NCBI GenBank assembly: GCA_020248905.1
Contig: JADCGR010000017.1
Location: 1 to 64,000, forward strand
DNA: 64,000 nt
Source: Curvibacter sp.
GTDB lineage: Bacteria; Pseudomonadota; Gammaproteobacteria; Burkholderiales; Burkholderiaceae_C
Reading direction: 5' to 3'
Translations under genes and position numbers: made by a program
Part shown: positions 24,062 to 32,946 of the stretch, piece by piece
Layout: every line of letters begins with the position of its first letter
Numbering within the stretch: the stretch's first letter is position 1
Notes under the pieces: model-generated
Seen by the model: only the letters and a program-made list of their open reading frames with translations
What the model was told of the DNA's origin: nothing
The model's database searches: none

Positions 24062-25999
24062 ATGCAGACGACCTTTCCGCGACTTCTGATGCAGCATGCG
24101 GCGCAGCGGCCCGAGGCCCCAGCCCTGCGCGAGAAGGAATACGGCATCTGGCAAACCTGGAGCTGGGCGCGCGCGGCCGAGGATGTGAAGAGCATGAGCT
24201 GCGGGCTGGCCGCACTGGGCTTTGAGCCGGGCCACAACCTGGCCATCGTTGGCGACAACCGCCCGCATCTCTACATGGCTTTCGTCGCCGCGCAAAGCCT
24301 GCGCGGTGTGCCGGTGCCTATGTATCAGGACGCGATTGCCAGCGAGATGGCTTTTGTGCTGCAAGACGCCGAGATCCGCTACGCCTTCGCCGAAAACCAG
24401 GAGCAGGTGGACAAGCTGCTGGAGCTGCGCGCCTGCGTGCCCGGCCTGCTGCAGCACATCGTCTACGACGACCCGCGCGGCCTGCGCAACTACCGCCAAG
24501 AGGGGCTCATCAGCATTGAGCGCTTGTTCGAGCTGGGGCGCCAGTACGCGCAGCAGCATCCGGATTTCTACGAGAAGTCGGTCGCGCAGGGGCAACCTGG
24601 CGATGTGTCGGTCATCCTCTACACCTCGGGCACCACGGGCCGCCCCAAGGGCGTGTGCCAGACCCACGAGAGCTTCATCCGGTCCGCCCAGGGCGGCGTG
24701 CAGGTCGACGGACTGGTGCCGCAGGACAACATCATTTCCTACCTGCCCCCGGCCTGGGTGGGCGACCACCTGTTCTCCATCGCCCAGTGGCTGGTGGCGG
24801 GCTTCACCATCAACTGCCCTGAATCGGCCGCCACGGTCAACATCGACCTGCGCGAGATCGGGCCGAGCTACTACTTCGCGCCGCCGCGGGTCTTTGAGGG
24901 CATGCTGACCTCGGTGTCCATCCGCATGGAAGACGCCGCAGCCCCCAAGCGCTGGCTTTATCGCAAGTTCATGGATGTGGCGCGGCGTTGCGGCGCCGAG
25001 ATTCTGGACGGCAAACCCGTGCCCTTGAGAGACCGCCTGCTCTACGCCCTGGGCGATGTGCTGGTCTACGGGCCGCTGCGCAATGTGCTGGGGCTGAGCC
25101 GCATCCGTGTGGCCTACACGGCGGGCGCGGCCATCGGCCCCGATCTGTTCCGCTTCTATCGCTCGATCGGCATCAACCTCAAGCAGCTCTACGGCCAGAC
25201 AGAGACCTGCGCCTATGTGTGCATCCAGAAGAACGGGCGCGTCAAGCTCAACAGCGTGGGCGAGCCCGCGCCCGGCATCGAGGTGAAGATTGCCGACAAC
25301 GGCGAAGTGCTGGTGCGCGGCGTCTCGGTGCTCAAGGAGTACTACAAGCGCCCGGACGCCACGGCCGAGGTGATGGATGCCGAGGGCTACTTTCACACCG
25401 GTGACGCTGGCCGTCTTGACCACGACGGCCATCTGCACATCATTGACCGCGCCAAGGACGTGGGCAAGATGGCCAGCGGGGCCATGTTCGCGCCCAACTA
25501 CATCGAGAACAAGCTCAAGTTCTTTCCGCAGATCAAGGAAGCCGTGGTGTTCGGGCATGGCCGCGAGCAGGTTTGCGCCTTCCTCAACATTGACTTTGAC
25601 GCGGTGGGCAACTGGGCCGAACGCCAGGGCCTGCCTTACAGCGGCTACGTGGACCTGGCGAGCAAGCCCGAGGTGCTGGACATGGTGGCCGACTGCCTGG
25701 CGCAGGTGAATGCGGACCTCGCGGCCGAAGAGGGCATGGCTGACACGCAGATCGCGCGCTTCCTCGTGCTGCACAAGGAGCTGGACCCGGACGACGACGA
25801 GCTCACGCGCACGCGCAAGGTGCGCCGCGGCTTCATCGGCGAGAAGTACCAGGTGCTGATCGACGCGTTGTACGCCGGCCGCAGCGAGCAGTTCATCGAG
25901 ACGCAGGTGAAGTTCGAGGACGGACGCACGGGCAAGGTCTCGGCCACGCTGCCGATCCGCGAGGCCAAGCGCTACCCGGCCGTGGCTGCGGCAGCCTGA
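24062..25999 (+). CDS. AMP-dependent long-chain acyl-CoA synthetase
   Basis: A 645-residue adenylate-forming ligase. The phosphate loop is YTSGTTGRPKG (187-197), the A5 region YGQTET, and the A7 region YFHTGDAGRLDHDGHLHIIDR. Overall it resembles FadD15-type long-chain fatty acyl- or aryl-CoA ligases. It activates a carboxylic acid to its CoA thioester using ATP. AAGGAAT precedes the ATG. It heads the LIV-type ABC transporter operon, and such ligase-transporter units probably import and activate a carboxylic acid such as a fatty, dicarboxylic or aromatic acid, rather than branched-chain amino acids. Confidence 0.88.
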   Translation: MQTTFPRLLMQHAAQRPEAPALREKEYGIWQTWSWARAAEDVKSMSCGLAALGFEPGHNLAIVGDNRPHLYMAFVAAQSLRGVPVPMYQDAIASEMAFVLQDAEIRYAFAENQEQVDKLLELRACVPGLLQHIVYDDPRGLRNYRQEGLISIERLFELGRQYAQQHPDFYEKSVAQGQPGDVSVILYTSGTTGRPKGVCQTHESFIRSAQGGVQVDGLVPQDNIISYLPPAWVGDHLFSIAQWLVAGFTINCPESAATVNIDLREIGPSYYFAPPRVFEGMLTSVSIRMEDAAAPKRWLYRKFMDVARRCGAEILDGKPVPLRDRLLYALGDVLVYGPLRNVLGLSRIRVAYTAGAAIGPDLFRFYRSIGINLKQLYGQTETCAYVCIQKNGRVKLNSVGEPAPGIEVKIADNGEVLVRGVSVLKEYYKRPDATAEVMDAEGYFHTGDAGRLDHDGHLHIIDRAKDVGKMASGAMFAPNYIENKLKFFPQIKEAVVFGHGREQVCAFLNIDFDAVGNWAERQGLPYSGYVDLASKPEVLDMVADCLAQVNADLAAEEGMADTQIARFLVLHKELDPDDDELTRTRKVRRGFIGEKYQVLIDALYAGRSEQFIETQVKFEDGRTGKVSATLPIREAKRYPAVAAAA

Positions 26000-26017
26000 G
26001 CAGACTGAAAGAGAGCG

Positions 26018-26803
26018 ATGAAAGAACGCAAGCTCGGCGACGTCATCCTGGACGTCAAGAACATCTCGCTGGCCTTCGGGGGCGTGAAGGCGCTGACCGA
26101 CATCTCGTTTGATGTGCGTGAGCACGAGATTCGCGCCATCATCGGCCCCAACGGTGCCGGCAAAAGCTCCATGCTGAACTGCATCAACGGCGTTTACACG
26201 CCGCAGCAGGGCACCATCACTTTCCGCGGTCAGACCTTTGACCACATGGACAGCCGGCAGGTGGCCGAGATGGGCGTGGCGCGCACCTTCCAGAACCTGG
26301 CTCTGTTCAAGGGCATGAGCGTGCTGGACAACATCATGTCCGGACGCAACCTCAAGATCAAAAGCAATATCTTCCTGCAGGCGCTGCGCATCGGCCCGGC
26401 CGAGCGCGAGGAGATTCGCCACCGCGAGTTCGTGGAGCGCATCATCGACTTCCTCGAGATCCAGGCCTACCGCAAGACGCCGGTGGGGCAGCTGCCTTAC
26501 GGTCTGCAAAAGCGCGTGGATCTGGGCCGAGCCCTGGCCATGGAGCCGCAGGTGCTGCTGCTGGACGAGCCCATGGCGGGCATGAACGTCGAGGAAAAGC
26601 AGGACATGTGCCGCTTCGTGCTCGATATCAACGACGAGTTCGGGACCACGGTGGTGCTCATCGAGCATGACATGGGCGTGGTGATGGACATCAGCGACCG
26701 CGTGGTGGTGCTGGACTACGGCAAGAAGATCGGTGATGGCACGCCCGATGAAGTGCGCAACAACGAGGAAGTGATCCGGGCCTATCTGGGCACGGGGCAC
26801 TGA
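26018..26803 (+). CDS. livG: LIV-type ABC transporter ATP-binding protein (LivG-like)
   Basis: A 261-residue ABC ATPase of the HAAT (hydrophobic amino acid) family. Walker A is GPNGAGKSS and the Walker B block VLLLDEPMAGMN. The signature motif is atypical: PYGLQKRVDLGRAL where LSGGQ-like sequence is usual, which is common in LivG proteins. ARTFQNLALF is the Q-loop. It follows the ligase by 18 bases. It pairs with the LivF-like ATPase to energise LivH/LivM. Confidence 0.92.
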   Translation: MKERKLGDVILDVKNISLAFGGVKALTDISFDVREHEIRAIIGPNGAGKSSMLNCINGVYTPQQGTITFRGQTFDHMDSRQVAEMGVARTFQNLALFKGMSVLDNIMSGRNLKIKSNIFLQALRIGPAEREEIRHREFVERIIDFLEIQAYRKTPVGQLPYGLQKRVDLGRALAMEPQVLLLDEPMAGMNVEEKQDMCRFVLDINDEFGTTVVLIEHDMGVVMDISDRVVVLDYGKKIGDGTPDEVRNNEEVIRAYLGTGH

Positions 26804-26839
26804 CATGGCCCCCACGCTCTTCATTTCATGTAATTCGCT

Positions 26840-26887
26840 GCCCCCCGAGGGGGCTTCAGCCGCCTTGGGGCGGCCCTGCGGCGGCTG
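26840..26887. repeat. Hairpin-rich intergenic repeat between livG and livH
   Basis: GCCCCC-CGA-GGGGGC (26840-26854) is followed by CAGCCGCC (26857-26864) pairing with GGCGGCTG (26880-26887). This is a double stem-loop of the type scattered between genes in Comamonadaceae. It may tune mRNA stability between the ATPase and permease genes. Confidence 0.6.
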
Positions 26888-26897
26888 AGGAATCACT

Positions 26898-27827
26898 ATG
26901 GCTTTCTTCCTTGAGACTTTGTTGAACGGCCTGATGGCCGGCATGCTTTATTCGCTCGTGGCCCTCGGCTTTGTGCTGATCTTCAAGGCCTCGGGCGTGT
27001 TTAACTTCGCGCAGGGCGCCATGGTGCTGTTCGCGGCGCTGGCGATGGCGCGCTTTGCCGAATGGGTGCCGCAGTGGATAGGCATCGACAACAAGTTCCT
27101 GGCCAATACTGCGGCCTTTGTGCTGGCAGGCCTGATCATGTTTGCCGTGGCCTGGCTGGTCGAGCGCCTGGTGCTGCGCCATCTGGTGAACCAGGAAGGC
27201 GCGACGCTGCTCATGGCCACGCTGGGCATCACCTACTTCATGGAAGGCCTGGGCCAGACCATCTTTGGCAGCGACATCTACAAGATCGACATCGGCATGC
27301 CCAAGGAGCCGGTGTTTGCCTTTGAATCCGTGTTTCAGGGCGGCATCCTGATCAACCAGGAAGACCTGATCGCCGCCGCCATTGCGGCCGTGCTGGTGGC
27401 CGGGCTGTCCCTGTTCTTCCAGAAGACGTCAACCGGCCGCGCGTTGCGCGCCGTGGCCGACGACCACCAGGCCGCGCAATCCATCGGCATTCCGCTCAAC
27501 CGCATCTGGGTCATCGTCTGGTGCGTGGCCGGCGTGGTGGCCCTGGTGGCCGGGATGATCTGGGGCTCCAAGCTGGGCGTGCAGTTTTCGCTGGCCACGG
27601 TGGCACTGCGCGCGCTGCCCGTGATCATCCTGGGGGGGCTCACTTCCGTGCCCGGCGCCATCATCGGCGGTCTGATCATCGGCGTGGGCGAGAAGCTGTC
27701 CGAGGTTTATCTCGGCCCCTATGTGGGCGGAGGCATTGAGATCTGGTTCGCCTACATGCTGGCGCTGGTTTTCCTGCTCTTCCGTCCGCAAGGGCTGTTT
27801 GGAGAGAAGATCATCGACCGCGTATGA
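26898..27827 (+). CDS. livH: LIV-type ABC transporter permease (LivH-like)
   Basis: A 309-residue inner-membrane permease with about eight hydrophobic helices, starting LLNGLMAGMLYSLVALGFVLIFKASGVFNFAQGAM, the LivH hallmark. The EAA-like coupling region ALRAVADDHQAAQSIGIPLNRI and the end GGLTSVPGAIIGGLIIGVGEKL are typical. It forms the channel with LivM. The gene is separated from livG by a structured 94-base spacer. Confidence 0.92.
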   Translation: MAFFLETLLNGLMAGMLYSLVALGFVLIFKASGVFNFAQGAMVLFAALAMARFAEWVPQWIGIDNKFLANTAAFVLAGLIMFAVAWLVERLVLRHLVNQEGATLLMATLGITYFMEGLGQTIFGSDIYKIDIGMPKEPVFAFESVFQGGILINQEDLIAAAIAAVLVAGLSLFFQKTSTGRALRAVADDHQAAQSIGIPLNRIWVIVWCVAGVVALVAGMIWGSKLGVQFSLATVALRALPVIILGGLTSVPGAIIGGLIIGVGEKLSEVYLGPYVGGGIEIWFAYMLALVFLLFRPQGLFGEKIIDRV

Positions 27828-27889
27828 CACGACGTTGCGTGTTGAGCGTTCGGCGTGCAGCGTGAGATTGCCCCTCGTCGCAGCACCTT

Positions 27890-27933
27890 AACGCCCACCG
27901 CCCAACGCCCACCCCCCAACGCCCAACGCCCAA
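27890..27933. repeat. C-rich short tandem repeat between livH and livM
   Basis: ACGCCCA units repeat irregularly about six times (ACGCCCACCG, CCCAACGCCC, then CCCAACG and CCCAACGCCC), ending just before the livM start at 27941. It replaces the normal ribosome-site context; no good Shine-Dalgarno sequence is seen for livM. Confidence 0.65.
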
Positions 27934-27940
27934 GCTCACC

Positions 27941-29017
27941 ATGTTCTACAGAGAAAACGGCCAGTTCAAGACGACGTACCAGAAGGACCAGCAGATCTTT
28001 CCGATCGCGCAGGACCGCTGGGCCATCCTCGGCCTGATCGCCTTTGCCGCCGTCGGGGTGCCGCTGCTGGCCGACGAATATCTCTTCCGCGCCATCTTCA
28101 TCCCCTTCCTCATCCTGGCGTTGGCTGCGCTAGGCGTGAATATTCTCGTCGGCTACTGCGGGCAGATCTCGCTGGGATCGGGCGCCTTCATGGCCGTGGG
28201 CGCCTACGCGGCCTACAACACCTTTGCGCGCATTGACGGTATGCCGTTGCTGGTGGCGCTGCTCTCGGGCGGCTTCTTCGCCACGCTGGTGGGCATGTTC
28301 TTCGGCATTCCCAGCCTGCGTGTCAAAGGCCTGTACCTGGCGGTCGCCACGCTGGCCGCCCAGTTCTTCTGCGACTGGGCCTTCCTGCGCATCGGCTGGT
28401 TTACCAACAACAACGCTTCGGGCTCGGTGTCGGTGTCCAACCTGCAGGTCTTCGGCCTGCCCATCGAAACGCCGCTGCAGAAGTACCTGTTCTGCCTGGC
28501 CGTGCTGGTGCTGTTTGCCCTGCTGGCCAAGAACCTGGTGCGCAGTGCCATTGGCCGCGAATGGATGGCCATCCGCGACATGGACGTGGCTGCGGCTGTG
28601 ATCGGTATCCGGCCCATGTACGCAAAGCTCAGCGCTTTTGCGGTGAGTTCCTTCATCGTGGGTGTGGCCGGTGCGCTCTGGGGCTTCGTGCACCTGGGCT
28701 CGTGGGAGCCGGCGGCTTTCTCGGTGGACCGCTCCTTCCAGCTGCTCTTCATGGTCATCATCGGTGGCATGGGCTCCATCATGGGCAGCTTCTTTGGCGC
28801 GGCTTTCATCGTGATCCTGCCCATCGTGCTCAACCAGCTGCTGCCAGCCGTTGGCGCGCTGTTCGGCGCCGACATTTCCACGGCCGCGATCTCGCATGCC
28901 GAGTTCATGGTCTTTGGCGCGCTGATCGTCTGGTTCCTGATCGTCGAGCCCCACGGCCTGGCGCGGCTGTGGAGCATCGGCAAGCAGAAGCTGCGCCTGT
29001 GGCCCTTCCCCCATTGA
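27941..29017 (+). CDS. livM: LIV-type ABC transporter permease (LivM-like)
   Basis: A 358-residue permease with an extended hydrophilic N-terminus (about 25 residues), then hydrophobic helices. Signature segments are LGVNILVGYCGQISLGSGAFMAVGAYAAY, FFGIPSLRVKGLYLAVATLA and the coupling region GREWMAIRDMDVAAAVIGI. The C-terminal FMVIIGGMGSIMGSFFGAAF is also typical of LivM. It pairs with LivH. Start context is weak because of the C-rich repeat upstream. Confidence 0.92.
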   Translation: MFYRENGQFKTTYQKDQQIFPIAQDRWAILGLIAFAAVGVPLLADEYLFRAIFIPFLILALAALGVNILVGYCGQISLGSGAFMAVGAYAAYNTFARIDGMPLLVALLSGGFFATLVGMFFGIPSLRVKGLYLAVATLAAQFFCDWAFLRIGWFTNNNASGSVSVSNLQVFGLPIETPLQKYLFCLAVLVLFALLAKNLVRSAIGREWMAIRDMDVAAAVIGIRPMYAKLSAFAVSSFIVGVAGALWGFVHLGSWEPAAFSVDRSFQLLFMVIIGGMGSIMGSFFGAAFIVILPIVLNQLLPAVGALFGADISTAAISHAEFMVFGALIVWFLIVEPHGLARLWSIGKQKLRLWPFPH

Positions 29018-29104
29018 CATTGCTTTGACTGTTGCTGGATTTTCGTTTTACGTTCCGATTGTTCTTCCCCGTGCTTCAACTTAAACCTACCTAGGAGACC
29101 TACC

Positions 29105-30442
29105 ATGAAGCTTCGACAACTCGCCCTCGCTGCCTCGCTCACGGCTGCTGCCGCGACGGGCGCGCTCACCTCCACGGCGGCCTTCGCGCAGGCCAAGGAG
29201 CAGTTCTTCCCGGTGCTGGTCTACCGCACCGGTGCCTACGCACCCAACGGTGTGCCCTTTGCCAACGGTTATGTCGACTACCTCAAGCTGGTCAACGCGC
29301 GTGGCGGTATCAATGGCGTGAAGGTCAGTTTTGAAGAGTGCGAGACTGGCTACGCGACCGACCGCGGCGTGGAGTGCTACGAGCGCCTCAAGGGCAAGAA
29401 CGGTGGTGCCACCGTGTTCCAGCCCCTGTCCACCGGCATCACCTTCGCGCTGACCGAGAAGGCCCCGACCGACAAGATCCCGCTCATCACTGCCGGCTAT
29501 GGCCGAAGCGAGAGCCAGGACGGCATGGTGTTCAAGTGGAACTTCCCGCTGACAGGCACCTACTGGGTGGCGGCTGATGTGCTGATCCAGCACATCGCCA
29601 AGAAGGAAGGCGGCTACGACAAGCTCAAGGGCAAGAAGATCGCGCTGGTCTATCACGACAGCCCGTTTGGCAAGGAGCCCATCCCGCTGCTGCAGGAGCG
29701 CGCCGCCATGCACGGCTTCCAGCTGAGTCTGCTGCCCGTGACCCACCCGGGCGTGGAACAGAAGGCCACCTGGCTGCAGATCCGCCAGAACCGGCCGGAC
29801 TACGTGCTGAACTGGGGCTGGGGCATCATGAACTCGACCGCGCTCAAGGAAGCGCAGGCCACCGGTTATCCGCGCGACAAGATGTATGGCGTGTGGTGGG
29901 CCGGTGCCGAGCCGGACGTCAAGGACGTTGCTGAAGGCGCCAAGGGATACAACGCCATCATGATGCAGCACGGCGCCGAACCCAATGCGGCAGTGGTCAA
30001 GGAAGTCCTGGAGAAACTGCACGCCAAGGGCCAGGGCACGGGACCGAAGGACGAGGTGGGCCAGGTGCTGTACATGCGTGGCCTGACCGCAGCCATGTTT
30101 GCCGTCGAAGGCGTGCGTGTGGCCCAGGAACGCTTCGGCAAGGGCAAGGTCATGAGTGGCGAGCAGGCGCGCTGGGGCTACGAGAACCTCAACCTGACGC
30201 AGGCCAAGCTCGACGCGCTCGGCTTCAAGGGCGTGATGCGACCCATCAGCACCTCGTGCGCCGACCACATGGGCGCATCCTGGGCGCGCGTGCACACCTG
30301 GGATGGCAGCAAGTTTGTCTGGACCTCCGACTGGTACCAGGCCGACGAGCAGATCATCAAGCCCATGGTGAAGAACGCGGCTGACAAGTACGCGGCGGAC
30401 AAGAAGCTGCAGCGCCGCACGCCGGCTGACTGTCAGTCCTGA
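29105..30442 (+). CDS. LIV-type ABC transporter substrate-binding protein
   Basis: A 445-residue periplasmic binding protein (Peripla_BP_6 type). The signal peptide ends at TAAFAQA. The mature start LVYRTGAYAPNGVPFANGYVDYLKLVNARGGINGVKV is the usual lobe-one opening, followed by TGYATDRGVECYERL, a typical second motif. A ligand pocket rich in aromatic residues (YWVAAD, LNWGWGIMN) suggests a hydrophobic or aromatic carboxylate. At 445 residues it is longer than LivK. TAGGAGACC precedes the ATG. Its stop codon lies in the loop of a 12-bp stem. Confidence 0.9.
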   Translation: MKLRQLALAASLTAAAATGALTSTAAFAQAKEQFFPVLVYRTGAYAPNGVPFANGYVDYLKLVNARGGINGVKVSFEECETGYATDRGVECYERLKGKNGGATVFQPLSTGITFALTEKAPTDKIPLITAGYGRSESQDGMVFKWNFPLTGTYWVAADVLIQHIAKKEGGYDKLKGKKIALVYHDSPFGKEPIPLLQERAAMHGFQLSLLPVTHPGVEQKATWLQIRQNRPDYVLNWGWGIMNSTALKEAQATGYPRDKMYGVWWAGAEPDVKDVAEGAKGYNAIMMQHGAEPNAAVVKEVLEKLHAKGQGTGPKDEVGQVLYMRGLTAAMFAVEGVRVAQERFGKGKVMSGEQARWGYENLNLTQAKLDALGFKGVMRPISTSCADHMGASWARVHTWDGSKFVWTSDWYQADEQIIKPMVKNAADKYAADKKLQRRTPADCQS

Positions 30443-30564
30443 GGACTGACAGTCAGCCTTCGGCTGTCTGTTGGCACCCTCCCCAACCCCTCCCGCCCGC
30501 GGGAGGGGCTACGGCTCCACCTGGAGCCGCCCATCGAAAGGTCCGCGCAGCGGTTCTTTCGATG
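30428..30564 (+). promoter_or_regulatory. Four consecutive hairpins after the binding-protein gene
   Basis: Stem 1: GACTGTCAGTCC/GGACTGACAGTC (30428-30439, 30443-30454), a perfect 12-bp stem with the binding-protein stop codon TGA as its loop. Stem 2: CCCCTCCCG/CGGGAGGGG (30487-30495, 30500-30508). Stem 3: GGCTCCA/TGGAGCC (30513-30519, 30522-30528). Stem 4: CATCGAAAG/CTTTCGATG (30532-30540, 30556-30564). Without a T-run these are more likely 3' stabilisers of the abundant binding-protein mRNA than terminators. Confidence 0.75.
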
Positions 30565-30581
30565 GGTCATGAAAGCAAGAC

Positions 30582-31391
30582 ATGGACAAACCAAACATCG
30601 TTCTGAACGTCAACGGCATCGAGGTCATCTACAACCACGTGATCCTGGTGCTCAAGGGGGTGTCGCTGCAGGTGCCCGAAGGGGGCATCGTGGCGCTGCT
30701 GGGTGGCAACGGCGCGGGCAAGACCACGACCCTGCGTGCCATCTCCAACCTGCTCAAGGGCGAGCGCGGCGAGGTGACCAAGGGCAGCATTGAGCTGCGC
30801 GGCGAGCGCATCGAGAACCTCACGCCCGCCGATCTGGTGCAGCGCGGCGTGGTGCAGGTCATGGAAGGGCGGCACTGCTTTGCCCACCTGACCATCGAGG
30901 AGAACCTGCTGACCGGCGCCTACACCCGCCCGAACAAGGCCGAGATCGCCGCCAACCTGGAGAAGGTCTACACCTACTTCCCGCGCCTCAAGACGCGTCG
31001 CGGCTCGCAGGCGGCCTACACCTCGGGCGGTGAGCAGCAGATGTGCGCCATCGGCCGCGCGCTCATGGCCAATCCCAGCGTGGTGCTGCTGGACGAGCCC
31101 TCGATGGGCCTGGCGCCGCAGATCGTGGAAGAGGTCTTCGAGATCGTGAAGGACCTCAACGCCAAGGAGCGCGTCACTTTCCTGTTGGCCGAGCAGAACA
31201 CCAATATGGCGCTGCGCTACGCCGACTATGGCTACATCATGGAGTCGGGCCGCATCGTGATGGACGGCGCGGCCAGTGACCTGGCCAGCAATGAGGACGT
31301 CAAAGAGTTCTATCTGGGCATGGGCGGCGGCGAGCGCAAGAGCTTCCGCGATGTGAAGAGCTACAAGCGCCGCAAGCGCTGGCTGGCTTGA
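30582..31391 (+). CDS. livF: LIV-type ABC transporter ATP-binding protein (LivF-like)
   Basis: A 269-residue ABC ATPase. Walker A is GGNGAGKTTT, the signature region TSGGEQQMCAIGRALM, and Walker B VVLLDEPSMGLAP, matching LivF proteins. A C-terminal extension (GGGERKSFRDVKSYKRRKRWL) is basic. It is the second ATPase of the importer and the fifth transporter gene. It is separated from the binding-protein gene by the hairpin cluster. Confidence 0.92.
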   Translation: MDKPNIVLNVNGIEVIYNHVILVLKGVSLQVPEGGIVALLGGNGAGKTTTLRAISNLLKGERGEVTKGSIELRGERIENLTPADLVQRGVVQVMEGRHCFAHLTIEENLLTGAYTRPNKAEIAANLEKVYTYFPRLKTRRGSQAAYTSGGEQQMCAIGRALMANPSVVLLDEPSMGLAPQIVEEVFEIVKDLNAKERVTFLLAEQNTNMALRYADYGYIMESGRIVMDGAASDLASNEDVKEFYLGMGGGERKSFRDVKSYKRRKRWLA

Positions 31392-31402
31392 ACCACCCCC
31401 GT

Positions 31403-31477
31403 GGCGGCCCTGAGGCCGCCTCCCCCCTCAAGGGGGCAACGCCGGTGGCCCGGCCAAGCCGGTTCCACGGCGTTCCC
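31403..31477. repeat. Intergenic palindromic repeat between livF and ligase
   Basis: GGCGGCC-CTGA-GGCCGCC (31403-31420), then a run of CCCCC/GGGGG and the block AACGCCGGTGGCCCGGCC...GGTTCCACGGCGTT (31438-31475). The last block is the inverse of a sequence at 33966-34018, so this is a dispersed family member in the opposite orientation. Confidence 0.7.
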
Positions 31478-31527
31478 TGAAGTGATCGTTTCATGCGCGG
31501 CCCTGTCGCTGCAGTGGGAAGGTTGAG

Positions 31528-32799
31528 ATGAGTAAACACTACGACGCGCTTGAGACGCGTGATCCGGCGCAGCGGGAAGCGGCGCTCATGGCGGCGCTGC
31601 CGGCGCATGTGGCGCGTGCCCAGCAGGCGGCGCCGGCGTTTGCGGAGATATTGCGGGGCGTCGAAGCGTCGGGCGTGACCAGCCGGGCGGCGCTTGCCAG
31701 GCTGCCGGTGACACGCAAGCACGAGTTGCTGGAGCGGCAGCAGGCAGCGCGGGCGCGTGATGCGAGGGATCCCTTCGGCGGCTTTGCCAGCATTGGCTGG
31801 CGGGGCCTATTGCGCGGCAGTGGCGCACGCCGGGTCTACCAGTCGCCCGGCCCGATCTATGAGCCCGAGGGCCACGCCCCTGATTACTGGCGCAGCGCGC
31901 GCGCCTTTGCGGCTGCGGGCTTTGAGGCTGGCGATCTGGTTCACAACTGCTTCAGCTACCACCTGACCCCCGGCGCCTGGATCATGGAGGCCGGTGCGCA
32001 GGCCTTGGGCTGCACCGTGTTTCCCGGTGGCGTGGGCAATACCGAGCAGCAGCTCGCTGCCATGGCCGACCTCCAGCCGGTGGCTTATGCGGGCACACCC
32101 AGCTTTCTCAAGATCCTGGTTGACAAGGCGGCCGAGGTTGGCGCAAAGCTTTCTGTTCGCAAGGCTCTGGTCAGTGGCGAGGCCTTTCCGCCCAGCCTGC
32201 GTGACTGGCTGGCCGCGCGTGGCATCACGGCCTATCAGTGCTATGCCACGGCCGACGCGGGGCTCATTGCTTACGAGACCCCCGCGCGGGAAGGCCTGTT
32301 GTTGGAGGAAGGCGTGATTCTGGAAATCGTGCGCCCCGGTACTGGCGACCCGCTGGCCGATGGCGAAGTGGGCGAGGTGGTGGTGACCGTGCTTAACCCG
32401 GACTACCCGCTGGTGCGTTTCGGTACCGGCGATCTTTCTGCCGTGCTGCCCGGCGCCTGCCCGAGCGGGCGTACGAACACGCGCATCAAGGGCTGGTTGG
32501 GCCGTGCGGACCAGACCACCAAGGTGCGCGGCATGTTCGTGCATCCTGGGCAGGTGGCCGAGATCGTGCGGCGTTACCCGGAGGTGGTGCGCGCGCGCCT
32601 GGTTGTGGCCGGCGAGATGGCCGATGACCGCATGACGCTGCGGGTGGAAACTGCGAATCGCGGGCTCGGCGAGCTGGCTTCGCGCATCGGCGAGACCATC
32701 CGTGACGTGACCAAGCTGCGCGGCGAGGTCGAGCTGGTCGTGCCGGGCACGCTGCCGAATGACGGCAAGGTCATCGAGGACGCGCGCAGCTACAAGTGA
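31528..32799 (+). CDS. PaaK-like adenylate-forming ligase with degenerate P-loop
   Basis: A 423-residue protein related to phenylacetate-CoA ligase. The fold markers are PVTRKHELLERQ near the N-terminus, NCFSYHLTPGAW, AYAGTPSFLKILVDKA, ITAYQCYATADAGLIAYE and the final KLRGEVELVVPGTLPNDGKVIEDARSYK with the catalytic-type lysine. The phosphate-binding loop reads QSPGPIYEPEG instead of the canonical SSGTTG, which recurs in a subgroup of PaaK-like proteins. It may use another acyl donor or be a modified ligase. It ends the LIV-type operon, giving two acyl-activating genes flanking the transporter. AAGGTTGAG precedes the ATG. Confidence 0.8.
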   Translation: MSKHYDALETRDPAQREAALMAALPAHVARAQQAAPAFAEILRGVEASGVTSRAALARLPVTRKHELLERQQAARARDARDPFGGFASIGWRGLLRGSGARRVYQSPGPIYEPEGHAPDYWRSARAFAAAGFEAGDLVHNCFSYHLTPGAWIMEAGAQALGCTVFPGGVGNTEQQLAAMADLQPVAYAGTPSFLKILVDKAAEVGAKLSVRKALVSGEAFPPSLRDWLAARGITAYQCYATADAGLIAYETPAREGLLLEEGVILEIVRPGTGDPLADGEVGEVVVTVLNPDYPLVRFGTGDLSAVLPGACPSGRTNTRIKGWLGRADQTTKVRGMFVHPGQVAEIVRRYPEVVRARLVVAGEMADDRMTLRVETANRGLGELASRIGETIRDVTKLRGEVELVVPGTLPNDGKVIEDARSYK

Positions 32800-32871
32800 G
32801 TCGCGGTTGGCAGCCGCGAGGCTGTGCGTGCCCCACCTTCCCCGGCGCGTCGCAGCTTGGGTTGCTGCATG

Positions 32872-32887
32872 CTTAGGCAAACCCTAG
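32872..32887. promoter_or_regulatory. TAGG...CCTA dyad upstream of the TctC gene
   Basis: CTTAGGCAAACCCTAG has TAGG and CCTA half-sites separated by five bases. It resembles the CTAGGG-ATTC-CCCTAG palindrome at 23951-23966, whose half-sites are six apart, so they may be sites for one regulator or parts of promoters. Confidence 0.35.
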
Positions 32888-32946
32888 GTCACAAGCGGGT
32901 CGGTCCTGCCTAGACTGGCATGCACCAGAAACAGGAGACCCTCACC

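Noticed and set aside
24017-26944. A very long open frame on the minus strand opposite the ligase and livG genes
   Set aside because: It is antisense to clearly identified genes with intact motifs; long antisense frames are expected in high-GC codon usage and its translation has no family resemblance.
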